The notes under the pieces are model-generated. The model was not told the origin of the DNA and ran no database searches. It saw nothing but the letters and a program-made list of their open reading frames with translations. Positions 1 to 7,531 of a DNA stretch of 34,223 bases are shown piece after piece. Every line of letters begins with the position of its first letter. The stretch's first letter is position 1. Both the position numbers and the translations under genes were made by a program. The DNA comes from Bacillota bacterium. GTDB taxonomy: Bacteria > Bacillota > Limnochordia > DTU087. The stretch spans positions 1 to 34,223 of the forward strand of contig JAAZMF010000149.1 in the NCBI GenBank assembly GCA_012798955.1, in the 5' to 3' direction.

Positions 1-1019
1 ACTGTCTTAACGGAAAGATCCAACAAACCAGCACTGCCTAATTCTTGCATAAGGGCAGGAATTCCACCAGCTTCATCAAGATCCTGCAGATGATGAGCCC
101 CCCCAGGCCGCAAATGGCAAAGATGGGGGGTGGCATCGCTAACTTCGTTAATTAGCTCCAGCGACAATTCCAGCCCCGTTTCATGGGCAATAGCTGGCAG
201 ATGTAGCACCGTATTAGTGGAGCATCCTAAGGCCATATCTACCGTTAGGGCATTACGAAAAGCAGCAGGCGTAAGGATATCTAAGGGCTTAAGTCCAGCT
301 TCCACGATTTTCATGATCTGCATACCTGCGGCTTTAGCCAAACGGATGCGAGCACCACTAATGGCAGGCACTGTCCCATTACCGGGCAAGGATAGCCCTA
401 GTACTTCAGCCATGCAATTCATAGAATTTGCAGTAAACATACCGGCACAGCTACCACACCCCGGGCAAGCCTCATCCTCCAGCTCCGCAAGTTCTTCTAG
501 GGACATCTTGCCAGCTTGTACAGCTCCAACACCTTCGAAAACGGTGTTCAGATCTATGGCCTCTCCCCTATACCTTCCAGCTAACATGGGCCCACCACTA
601 ATCAAGATAGAGGGAATGTTGAGCCGGGCGGCGGCCATGAGCATACCGGGCACGATCTTGTCACAGTTAGGGATCAAGACCAAACCATCAAAGGCATGGG
701 CCTCTGTCATGGCTTCCACAGAGTCAGCAATCAGCTCCCTACTCGCTAGAGAATATCGCATACCACCATGACCCATGGCAATGCCATCACATACGCCAAT
801 AGTACCAAACTGTACTGGAGTGCCTCCCGCCATACGGATACCGGCCTCTACCGCAGCAGTTATTTTACCCAAATCTATGTGGCCTGGCACAATACTGTTA
901 GCCGCATTGGCAATGCCGATGATCGGACGATTAATCTCCTCATCAGTATACCCCATTGCCTTAAATAAGGAGCGATGAGGTGCCCGCTCTAATCCTTTTT
1001 TTATGACATCGCTTCTCAT
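1..1019 (-). CDS. ilvD: Dihydroxy-acid dehydratase, N-terminal part (runs off the left edge)
   Basis: Converts 2,3-dihydroxy-isovalerate and 2,3-dihydroxy-3-methylvalerate to the 2-oxo acids that precede valine, leucine and isoleucine. About 340 codons are inside the window and the C-terminus is missing. Reading the minus strand gives the family start [15 protein letters not shown], then [36 protein letters not shown] (Cys119 and the usual metal-site Lys) and [18 protein letters not shown], the iron-sulfur cysteine motif. The ATG at 1019 matches the conserved family N-terminus. It lies directly behind a hairpin and a T5 run, with the only strong SD on the far side of that hairpin. The gene is 54 bases downstream of the flavodoxin-like gene and probably belongs to the T-box-controlled unit. 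A sugar-acid dehydratase of the same superfamily is possible but less likely. Confidence 0.93.
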   Translation of the reverse strand, partial: MRSDVIKKGLERAPHRSLFKAMGYTDEEINRPIIGIANAANSIVPGHIDLGKITAAVEAGIRMAGGTPVQFGTIGVCDGIAMGHGGMRYSLASRELIADSVEAMTEAHAFDGLVLIPNCDKIVPGMLMAAARLNIPSILISGGPMLAGRYRGEAIDLNTVFEGVGAVQAGKMSLEELAELEDEACPGCGSCAGMFTANSMNCMAEVLGLSLPGNGTVPAISGARIRLAKAAGMQIMKIVEAGLKPLDILTPAAFRNALTVDMALGCSTNTVLHLPAIAHETGLELSLELINEVSDATPHLCHLRPGGAHHLQDLDEAGGIPALMQELGSAGLLDLSVKT

Positions 1020-1025
1020 AAAAAC

Positions 1026-1045
1026 GCCTTGCCAAAAGGCAAGGC
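1026..1045 (-). terminator. Hairpin plus T5 between flavodoxin-like gene and ilvD
   Basis: On the minus strand an 8-bp perfect stem (GCCTTGCC / GGCAAGGC, TTTT loop) is followed by G and five Ts, after which the ilvD ATG begins at once. The shape is that of an intrinsic terminator. However, a strong purine SD (1048-1058) lies upstream of the stem and none lies between stem and ATG. If the stem folds, SD and ATG are about 8 bases apart, so it may instead bring the SD to the start codon. Confidence 0.6.
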
Positions 1046-1073
1046 TGCCTCCCTCCCCAAACGTGATCAGCCC

Positions 1074-1493
1074 TTAACGATTGCCTAGCCTTACTAACCG
1101 CTGGGCAAAGGCATCAATATCTGATTGGCCATGCAATGTAGCAAAGTCTTCCACCATAGCCCCCTGCTTTTCCAAAAGCCCCATCACGGCCTTCAGGGAT
1201 TTTCCTGCTCCAAAGAGCTTCCCACTCACAAAAGCTGCTGCCTTCCTGCCCTCCAAGCGGCTCAGCCGGGCACTAGTTGACACCAAATCCTCGGCAATCT
1301 TACCTCCGAAAAACCCCAAGGTCGGACTACCCAAAACAACTAGATCATAGGGTGCACCGGAAATAGGGCTACTACCCTGGGGATCCGCCTCTAACAACTG
1401 CACTTGACAATCATGTTTCTTAAGTGCGCTGGCAAGCCCCTGGGCCAAAGCCCCTATCCGCCCCTCTTTGCTAAACAAAATCAATATGCGCAT
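1074..1493 (-). CDS. Flavodoxin-like protein
   Basis: A protein of about 139 residues with the flavodoxin fold. It starts MRILILFSKEGRIGALAQGL, the first strand and a phosphate-loop-like segment. It has a second strand (VQLLEADP), then YDLVVLGSPTLGFFGGKIAEDL, which matches the FMN-side loop of flavodoxin/WrbA-type proteins, and KAAAFVSGKLFGAGKSLKAVMGLLEKQGA near the C-terminus. The ATG at 1493 is preferred over a TTG six codons upstream because it has a GGGGGT element about 9 bases before it. It may donate electrons or bind FMN; the partner is unknown. Its place between an aminotransferase and ilvD suggests a link to branched-chain amino acid metabolism, which is inference. Confidence 0.75.
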   Translation of the reverse strand: MRILILFSKEGRIGALAQGLASALKKHDCQVQLLEADPQGSSPISGAPYDLVVLGSPTLGFFGGKIAEDLVSTSARLSRLEGRKAAAFVSGKLFGAGKSLKAVMGLLEKQGAMVEDFATLHGQSDIDAFAQRLVRLGNR

Positions 1494-1582
1494 CTTACAA
1501 TACCCCCACAACAGGTTGGGCTAAAGCAAGCCGCCCATTGTTACAAAGATTCTGTAGAGCCCCCCAGGATCCTGCTTGCATC

Positions 1583-2797
1583 TTACATGGCGGTCTCAAT
1601 CCGGCGGCGAATTACTTTACTTAACCGGTGAATCCCCTCTGTAATATGGGCTTCAGGAGCCTGACTATAGGCAAGCCTTATGGTATTGTGTCCTGTTCCA
1701 TCCACGTGGAAACCCTTCCCACTTACATAGGCCACTTTCTCCTCATCCAACGCGAAAGGTAAGAGGGCTTTAGTATCAATGTAAGATGGCAACCTTAGCC
1801 AAACGAAGAATCCCCCCTGGGGATGAGTCCAGCGCACCTCAGATGGCATATAGCGAGCAAGTGCCTCTAGCATAGCATCACGGCGACGTCTGTAGATGAC
1901 CTTAAGGGATTCAATATGTGCATCTAGCTTGCCACTTAGTACGCTCTCTAGAACTAACTTCATACCCAAAGAGCTCGAGCAAAGATCTGTCCCCTGCTTG
2001 GCAATGGTCAGCTGACGAATCACTACCGGTGAAGCCACTACCCAACCTATCCGTGCACCGGGAATCAAAATCTTTGAAAATGAACCTAGGTAAATCACAC
2101 GACCTTCCTCATCCATGGTCTTCATATGTGGCAGAGGTTCCTGACCGAAGGAAATGTTGCCATAGGGATTATCCTCTAGGATCAAAAAGTCATACTCCCG
2201 AGCTAGATCAAGGAGCCCCCGTCTTCGCTCCATTGACAAAGTCACCCCTGTGGGATTCTGAAAGTTAGGTACGGTGTAGATAAATTTGGGATGCTGGCCT
2301 TTACCGGCCATGTCTTTGAGCTTGTTGGCCATGATATCAATTCTGAGCCCATCATCATCCATAGGAATACCGACTTTGCGCCCCTGATAGTTGCCAATGG
2401 CATTTAAGCCCCCTACATACCCTGGCTGTTCTACCAATACATAATCACCAGGATCAAGAAAAATCTTCGATACGAGGTCTAGGGCTTGCTGGGACCCGTT
2501 GGTAACCAAGATATTCTCTACTTCAGAGGGAACGCCTTCAGCATCCATCATGAGAGCGATTTGACGCCGCAACTCTTCTAAGCCTTCAGTAGGGCCATAC
2601 TGCAATCCCGAATAGTCGTGGCGAAACATGCTCTGCATGATCTCTTCGATTAAAGGTACGGGAAATGCTTCTGCGGCAGGAAACCCTCCGGCAAAGGAGA
2701 TCACGTTAGTATCTTCTGTCAACTTAAAAGCATCTCGAATATCCGAACCCTGCATATCTCCTACTCGCTCCGCGTAATAACGTTCCATCTGTAACAT
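1583..2797 (-). CDS. PLP-dependent aminotransferase, class I/II (alanine/valine or 2-aminoadipate type)
   Basis: A fold-type I aminotransferase of 404 residues. Visible landmarks are ISFAGGFPAAEAFP near residue 35, LQYGPTEGLEELR, the TNGSQQALDLVSK cofactor loop, PNFQNPTGVTLS, DNPYGNISF, and GSFSKILIPGARIGW carrying the Schiff-base lysine. This is the LysN/2-aminoadipate/MocR-catalytic-domain subgroup without a GntR DNA-binding domain. The ATG at 2797 has AAGGAG nine bases upstream. Two T-box leaders precede it and the first has a clear GCC (Ala) specifier, so the enzyme probably makes alanine or exchanges alanine with valine. The downstream flavodoxin-like gene and ilvD fit that reading. Substrate assignment is inference from regulation and neighbours. 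Confidence 0.9.
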   Translation of the reverse strand: MLQMERYYAERVGDMQGSDIRDAFKLTEDTNVISFAGGFPAAEAFPVPLIEEIMQSMFRHDYSGLQYGPTEGLEELRRQIALMMDAEGVPSEVENILVTNGSQQALDLVSKIFLDPGDYVLVEQPGYVGGLNAIGNYQGRKVGIPMDDDGLRIDIMANKLKDMAGKGQHPKFIYTVPNFQNPTGVTLSMERRRGLLDLAREYDFLILEDNPYGNISFGQEPLPHMKTMDEEGRVIYLGSFSKILIPGARIGWVVASPVVIRQLTIAKQGTDLCSSSLGMKLVLESVLSGKLDAHIESLKVIYRRRRDAMLEALARYMPSEVRWTHPQGGFFVWLRLPSYIDTKALLPFALDEEKVAYVSGKGFHVDGTGHNTIRLAYSQAPEAHITEGIHRLSKVIRRRIETAM

Positions 2798-2826
2798 GCT
2801 TCACAGCTCCTTCTACTGATTAAAAT

Positions 2827-3120
2827 CAAAAATCCCGCCCCTGTTGCCAGAGACGGGATTCCCGCGGTACCACTCCAGTTGCTAGCTACTACTAGCCCCT
2901 CACCCTCTAGCCAAACACCTACCAACTGTACAGTTAGTAGCACCTCCGGCTAGAGCACCCAGTTAACGGTGGGTATCCGGCCTGTTTGTAGCCATTGGCC
3001 TTCACAGACTGCTCAGGGGGGGCCCGACATCCCGGTTCGGAACTTTTCCACCAACTAGTTCCTCTCTAGAGAACCCGCAGAAAGCTTCATCCCCATCATC
3101 GCTACGCATATTATGCTATG
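2827..3120 (-). ncRNA. T-box leader 2 (proximal), upstream of the aminotransferase
   Basis: The minus strand carries the T-box antiterminator GAGTGGTACCGCGGG near 2861-2875. Its UGGU bulge expects a tRNA with discriminator A. The AGAGAG and GGUGGAAA motifs of Stem I lie at about 3060-3070 and 3045-3055. An intrinsic terminator (12-base arms 2832-2843 and 2848-2859, then a T run) is mutually exclusive with the antiterminator. The specifier loop is not canonical: the AGUA/GAA S-turn seen in leader 1 is missing. Possible specifiers are GUC (Val) or, aligned by distance to the CUGAGC element, GCC (Ala). It ends about 30 bases before the aminotransferase start. Confidence 0.85.
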
Positions 3121-3130
3121 GGAGGATCAG

Positions 3131-3400
3131 AAAACCTCCGCCCCTAATGGGACGGAGGTACCGTGTTACCACCCATTTTCGTCACTAGCTCACGCCAGCA
3201 ACCTCATGATGCAATCCTGCATCGTTGTTAACGGAGTTGCATCTCCGGTGATCCCTTACCAGCATAGTACAATCATGCTGTTCGGACACAGCTCAGGGGT
3301 GGCCTTCAGCTCCCGCCAAATACCGCCTCTCACCCTCTGCGGTTCGCTCAAATCTGGCTTAAGAGCCTACTCTTCCCTTCATCACCTTACTATCCCGATG
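3131..3400 (-). ncRNA. T-box leader 1 (distal), alanine specifier GCC
   Basis: Stem I has GAUGA, AGAGUA, GGGUGAGAGG and, on the 3' side, GAAGGCCACCCCUGAGC. This gives a canonical S-turn (AGUA opposite GAA) and specifier GCC followed by a purine. The antiterminator AUGGG-UGGUAAC-ACGG...CCGU-CCCAU has bulge UGGU, which pairs with a tRNA ending ACCA. That fits tRNA-Ala and argues against reading GGC for glycine. The terminator hairpin has arms at 3135-3144 and 3149-3158 and a short T run at 3131-3134. Leader 2 follows directly on the same strand. Confidence 0.88.
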
Positions 3401-3405
3401 TTGCT

Positions 3406-3434
3406 ATTATACTAGCCAAGTCCGCGGCTGTCAA
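3406..3434 (-). promoter_or_regulatory. Sigma-A promoter of the T-box/aminotransferase unit
   Basis: A perfect TTGACA (3434-3429), a 17-base spacer and a perfect TATAAT (3411-3406) on the minus strand. Transcription would begin near 3399, just before Stem I of leader 1. I saw no equally good promoter between the two leaders, so both probably sit in one transcript. Confidence 0.88.
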
Positions 3435-3482
3435 GCCCTTCTTCCCATCAGCTCAAAACCAGCCAAAACCTCGCACCCGGTG

Positions 3483-4916
3483 CTATTCGCCCTGCTCTGC
3501 TGCATAGGAAGCAGAAGAAATCGTGTCACCCATACCTACAGTGCTCACCGGGTGGGGCACAATATGGGCCGGTGTTACCACTAGATAATGATCGTCAAAT
3601 TCAAGATAGCCATTGGTTAACAAATCCGATGCCTTGGGATGCTCGTCCTGAAGCTCTGCTGCAAGTCCTGCCAGCTCCCTGAACCCTATATCGGACAATG
3701 CTAACTCACTTGCTTCCTCGAGTTTCGCACATTCGACATAGCCCCCATACTGGGCCTTCATAGCGTTAACTCCCGAAGCAAAAAGACAAGACTGTCGTAC
3801 ACCCTCCATAGACACTGGGTAAGGCTTCTTTAAGATCAGCACATAGTATCCTAGGTTATGCAGATGAATTCGATCAAGTTTCATATGCCTAAATAGGGCT
3901 AAAGCACCTTTGTACAAAGTGTAAGCCCGCTCATCATCTTCTATGGCCTGCATCTCGGCCTCATACCCATACTCCCGCAGTACTCGCTTAATCTCATTCT
4001 CATTGATACCGAAACTCTTAATCTCCTGGCAAATCGTCTGTAGCATCTTGGGCTCAAGCTCAGGCCGTTTCATAGGCACATACTCAAAATGAATAACAAG
4101 TTCGGGATTCCGCTTTTTCAATCCATGTAACTGTTTGACAGAATCCTCCATGAATTCATCAAAGGTACGTCCGCAACTGTTCATGGGCTCAGCGTAGTGG
4201 TAACCAGCCATAAATGCCACATCAATATTCTCACCTAGCTCTGGCAAATGTTCGGCGGTTTCCTCATCGAAGGACATAACCGATCCCTTGGGGCGAGTGG
4301 CCAAAATTACGCGATTAGCCCTGGGTGTAGTTACAGTCTCCCCGCCAAAGGTGACAGCTTCGCCCTTGGCATACTCAAAGATCCAGTTAATCTTGGTCTC
4401 ATCAGATGTCCTCGCCGCCTTAGAAACCGGCTGAATATCCAACTTGCCATTGACCAAAACAGGTGTGCTTACACCATCAACAAACAAACGGGCCTGCTTA
4501 GGCGAAAGCAATGGGGTATAAACGGTCGAGGCCGCCCCTAGCGTAGCCATTTGGTTGGCGATGATGCCAGCCTGACCACCCATGTTCTCCCGAGCACCTA
4601 CGAAGTGCTCATCAAGCCAATCTAGAAGGGAAAGATCTTCCAAGACTATATGAAAGGACTTGCCCCCAGCTAGGCAGTCCTTAAGAATAATCAGAAGATC
4701 CTCTTTACTTCTAACGGCAGTTATGTCCTCAGCCTTACCATTAGCCACCTTCTGCCAAGAGATAGTTGCATCTCCAGTCTTTATGTTATCCATTAAGGGG
4801 CCGGTAACGTGAACTACCGCATCAATATTGGTGTTAAATGCAGCAAGTACTCGGGCTCGAATCTGCCGTTGGCAGGCTTCCCGCAAGTAATCGTGCCACA
4901 AATTTCTATCTACCAA
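3483..4916 (-). CDS. ADP-dependent phosphofructokinase/glucokinase family sugar kinase
   Basis: A ribokinase-superfamily kinase of the ADP-dependent PFK/GK family (478 residues, normal length), which phosphorylates fructose 6-phosphate or glucose with ADP. Visible landmarks are AFNTNIDAVVHV near the N-terminus (sugar side), ENMGGQAGIIANQMATLGA, FMAGYHYAEP, IHFEYVP and HLHNLGYYV. Near the C-terminus is VSTVGMGDTISSASYA, where GMGD is the anion-hole/catalytic-base motif. The longest reading frame begins with GTG at 4931, but GTGGAGGG is itself the SD. The TTG at 4916, seven bases after it, is the better start. It is transcribed alone; the next promoter downstream belongs to the T-box unit. Sequence alone does not tell PFK from GK. 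The family is best known from archaea and animals. Confidence 0.88.
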   Translation of the reverse strand: MVDRNLWHDYLREACQRQIRARVLAAFNTNIDAVVHVTGPLMDNIKTGDATISWQKVANGKAEDITAVRSKEDLLIILKDCLAGGKSFHIVLEDLSLLDWLDEHFVGARENMGGQAGIIANQMATLGAASTVYTPLLSPKQARLFVDGVSTPVLVNGKLDIQPVSKAARTSDETKINWIFEYAKGEAVTFGGETVTTPRANRVILATRPKGSVMSFDEETAEHLPELGENIDVAFMAGYHYAEPMNSCGRTFDEFMEDSVKQLHGLKKRNPELVIHFEYVPMKRPELEPKMLQTICQEIKSFGINENEIKRVLREYGYEAEMQAIEDDERAYTLYKGALALFRHMKLDRIHLHNLGYYVLILKKPYPVSMEGVRQSCLFASGVNAMKAQYGGYVECAKLEEASELALSDIGFRELAGLAAELQDEHPKASDLLTNGYLEFDDHYLVVTPAHIVPHPVSTVGMGDTISSASYAAEQGE

Positions 4917-5067
4917 AGCGCTTCCCTCCACACATAGTAATGTGGGAAACCCAGGAATCCTGACTCCCCTAGTTCATCCTTCGACAATATCATAGTTTCC
5001 CCTGCCGGAACCTCCCACGACCTAGCATTCTATTCCAGAATACTCTATCCCTAGATATGCCGCAATA

Positions 5068-5958
5068 CTAGAGGAGCTCGCCATCGGTGACATTACCTAA
5101 GTAAACGCTGGTCAGCCATTTACTAGCTATCTCACGGGCCCGCTTTAAGGTAGATACAGGAGTCGGAGCAATGTCTAGCCTGTAGTTGGGATAGTAGCGG
5201 GAAAAATGTACAGGAGTCTCCCCTCCAAGGTTGTCCCTTATCCAGCGGGAGAAGCCGGCCAGACTTTCATCATCATCGTTGTGACCGGGGATCAATAAGT
5301 ACGTAACCTCTATGTGACACATATCCCCAGCAACCTGGGCATTATCTAGTACTGGCTGCAGGCGTCCACCGCAAAGCTTGCGGTAGAATTCATCATCCCA
5401 ACCTTTAATATCTATATTGACAGCGTCAATGTGGGCAAGAAGCCTTTGCCAAGGCTCCATAGATATGTATCCGTTGGTAACTAGCACTGTCTTGAGCTTG
5501 GCAGCTTGGACTTGTTTTGCGGTATCGAGGATAAACTCATACCACATCAGTGGTTCATTGTAAGTGAAGGCAACTCCAACACAACCCCGATGTAAATATT
5601 CTTGAGCAAGCTCTACAACTGCCTCCGGGGTGATATGCCTAGCATCACCTGTTCTTTGGGAGATCTGCCAGTTCTGACAGAACTGACAGCGTAAATTGCA
5701 ACCAAAAGAGCCCAGAGACAGGATTGTACTTCCTGGGTAGAAATGAAATAATGGTTTCTTCTCCATGGGATCGAGAGCAATTGAACTAACAGCGCCATAC
5801 CCTGCCGCAATCAATTCCCCACCTTGGTTAATCCGAGTCCGGCAGATACCTGCCTTTCCCGGCAATACAAGGCACTGATGGGGACATAGACTACAGCGAA
5901 CTCCCCCATTTTCTCTCTGGTAGTAACTTGCCATTCTACCGGAAAGCTCCATCCTCAT
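5068..5958 (-). CDS. amrS: AmmeMemoRadiSam system radical SAM enzyme
   Basis: A radical SAM protein of the AmmeMemoRadiSam set, related to pyruvate formate-lyase activases. It has an N-terminal cysteine cluster (CSLCPHQC...GICRTR), the family segment ALDPMEKKPLFHFYPGS, then CNLRCQFCQNW with the CxxxCxxC cluster ligands, and GVAFTYNEPLMWYEF and ITYLLIPGHND-like motifs of the barrel. Several starts (GTG 5961, ATG 5958, ATG 5952) follow a G-rich SD at 5961-5970; the choice is uncertain. It lies 75 bases after the MEMO-AMMECR1 fusion, as expected for this system, whose chemistry is not well defined. It ends at GNVTDGELL. The C-terminal cysteine-rich ribbon usual in this family is absent, about 35 residues shorter than expected. 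Confidence 0.88.
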   Translation of the reverse strand: MRMELSGRMASYYQRENGGVRCSLCPHQCLVLPGKAGICRTRINQGGELIAAGYGAVSSIALDPMEKKPLFHFYPGSTILSLGSFGCNLRCQFCQNWQISQRTGDARHITPEAVVELAQEYLHRGCVGVAFTYNEPLMWYEFILDTAKQVQAAKLKTVLVTNGYISMEPWQRLLAHIDAVNIDIKGWDDEFYRKLCGGRLQPVLDNAQVAGDMCHIEVTYLLIPGHNDDDESLAGFSRWIRDNLGGETPVHFSRYYPNYRLDIAPTPVSTLKRAREIASKWLTSVYLGNVTDGELL

Positions 5959-6033
5959 CACCCCTCCCCCATGGTGCTTCCCGTGTTGCCCGAGCCTGAT
6001 ACGTGGTCTATAGGCAACGGTGGGACATCATGA

Positions 6034-7497
6034 CTATAGATAGCGTTGCACTGAAAAGCGAAAGAGCTTTACATCCTCATTTTGCCCAATACCCGCTTTA
6101 CTCCGGGCGATGGACACCTGCTGTGCCACGCTATCAATACCCTCTAGATCTGGTAGTAAGAGACCCTTTCGCCTACCCGCCTCCACGATGACGCCGTAGC
6201 GCTTGGGGTCTAGATCATCCAGATCATCCACAAGCTCCGGTGGGCCCAAAACATCTACTGAATACGATAAATCCTTTAATTCATCGGGCGCTATCGGGTC
6301 AAACCTAGGATCAGCAGTAGACGCTTGCCCGGCAACATAGACTACTTCACTGACTAGATCTGGCTTGGTCGGGCCTATAGTGCCAATGCACCCCCTAAGT
6401 TCACCGTGTTTCTTGATGGAGACAAATACCCCGGCAGAAACAGGGAGATCCTGTGGTAGATTCACCCGGGTGCATTCGGGCACCGCCTCATCTTTGGCCA
6501 AGGCTTCTACTGTTTTTCGAGCTAACCTAACAAGCACATGCCCATTGACATGCCCAGTGGCATGCTCCTTACATACCGTAGACGAAGGATTTCCTCCCAA
6601 GCCACTAGACCCTGGCATGCTATCCGGATCACTCCTAAGGCAGCTAGGTACCTGCTGCCCGATAGAGTGCATTACACACACGCCATATCCAACTCCATAG
6701 GGCCCCTCATAGGACAAAGGTATGGTAACAAGATCATCTTTGTCCCAACATCCTAGTAGCATAATCAGCGAACGATATCCACACTCACCAGCCTCTTCCA
6801 GGAGCTCGATATCAATATCTAACAGACCCTCTACATTACCTTGCTCGAGAAAATGCCACAGGGTTTCATCAAAAACTTTGCCTTGGGGCGTGTAGCCGTT
6901 AGGAGCATCCTTTGTCAGCCTATGGGATAAGTCACCACTTGCGATGACAACTCCTCTACGACCCATCCTATGAATAGCTTGACGCAGGACCGCCCCAAAT
7001 TCGTACAATTCCCAGGGCGGCAGAAATCCCATACCCATAGCCAGTATTGGAGTATGGACACCCACTTGATCCAGGTAATAGAGGGGAACCAAAGTGGCAT
7101 AATCAAGCCGGGGCGACCAGCCATATGTCCGAATCACGGGCCAATCGACTCTTCTTAACGGGTAGTCCACTGTCTTACCTTCCTCGAGCAACGCTTCTAG
7201 AAGTTCAAGATCGTTATCATAGCTTAGTGCTATGTGACTTGCGCCAAATTGCCCAAAATCCCCCTCCAGGGTCTCTATAGCCCGAATCCCAATCCCATCA
7301 GGTAGTAAAGGTCCATGGGGGCTAATCACAACCACCACATCGGGTTCGAGGCCCTTCACAGTTTCTGCCAAGCACATCATCGCTTGGAGGGTATTCTCTA
7401 CACCGGCCAGCGCGTCTAGGCCTATCTCTGGAATAAGTAGCGGAGGGTGGGGTGCAAGGGCACCTAATAGAACTTCGCCCATGGTCTTGCTACTCAC
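6034..7497 (-). CDS. MEMO/LigB-like and AMMECR1 fusion protein (AmmeMemoRadiSam A/B)
   Basis: A two-domain protein of 487 residues. Residues 6-290 resemble the LigB/MEMO extradiol-dioxygenase fold: ALAPHPPLLIPEIG (His17), VVVVISPHGPLLPDG (His61), AMGMGFLPPWEL and IASGDLSHRLTKDAPNGYTPQG. After a Ser/Gly-rich linker of about 30 residues, residues 325-487 are an AMMECR1 domain with GVFVSIKKHGELRGCIGTIGP, ADPRFDPI and a C-terminal FRFSVQRYL. The start is GTG at 7497, eight bases after AGGAGG; an overlapping ATG gives only a four-codon frame. It is followed by the matching radical SAM gene, so the complete three-part system is encoded by two genes. Its biochemical role is unknown. Confidence 0.88.
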   Translation of the reverse strand: MSSKTMGEVLLGALAPHPPLLIPEIGLDALAGVENTLQAMMCLAETVKGLEPDVVVVISPHGPLLPDGIGIRAIETLEGDFGQFGASHIALSYDNDLELLEALLEEGKTVDYPLRRVDWPVIRTYGWSPRLDYATLVPLYYLDQVGVHTPILAMGMGFLPPWELYEFGAVLRQAIHRMGRRGVVIASGDLSHRLTKDAPNGYTPQGKVFDETLWHFLEQGNVEGLLDIDIELLEEAGECGYRSLIMLLGCWDKDDLVTIPLSYEGPYGVGYGVCVMHSIGQQVPSCLRSDPDSMPGSSGLGGNPSSTVCKEHATGHVNGHVLVRLARKTVEALAKDEAVPECTRVNLPQDLPVSAGVFVSIKKHGELRGCIGTIGPTKPDLVSEVVYVAGQASTADPRFDPIAPDELKDLSYSVDVLGPPELVDDLDDLDPKRYGVIVEAGRRKGLLLPDLEGIDSVAQQVSIARSKAGIGQNEDVKLFRFSVQRYL

Positions 7498-7531
7498 TCA
7501 TTACACCTCCTAAGAAATTAACCACGAAAAC

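Noticed and set aside
130-771. Plus-strand open frame of 213 codons
   Set aside because: Antisense shadow of ilvD; the minus frame has unmistakable family motifs.
3131-3400. Glycine (GGC) reading of the leader 1 specifier
   Set aside because: The UGGU bulge calls for discriminator A, unlike tRNA-Gly, and the GAA-N-triplet-purine pattern selects GCC.
7490-7501. Four-codon frame (ATG AGT GAG TAG) behind AGGAGG
   Set aside because: Too close to the SD and overlaps the GTG start of the MEMO-AMMECR1 gene, which has ideal spacing.
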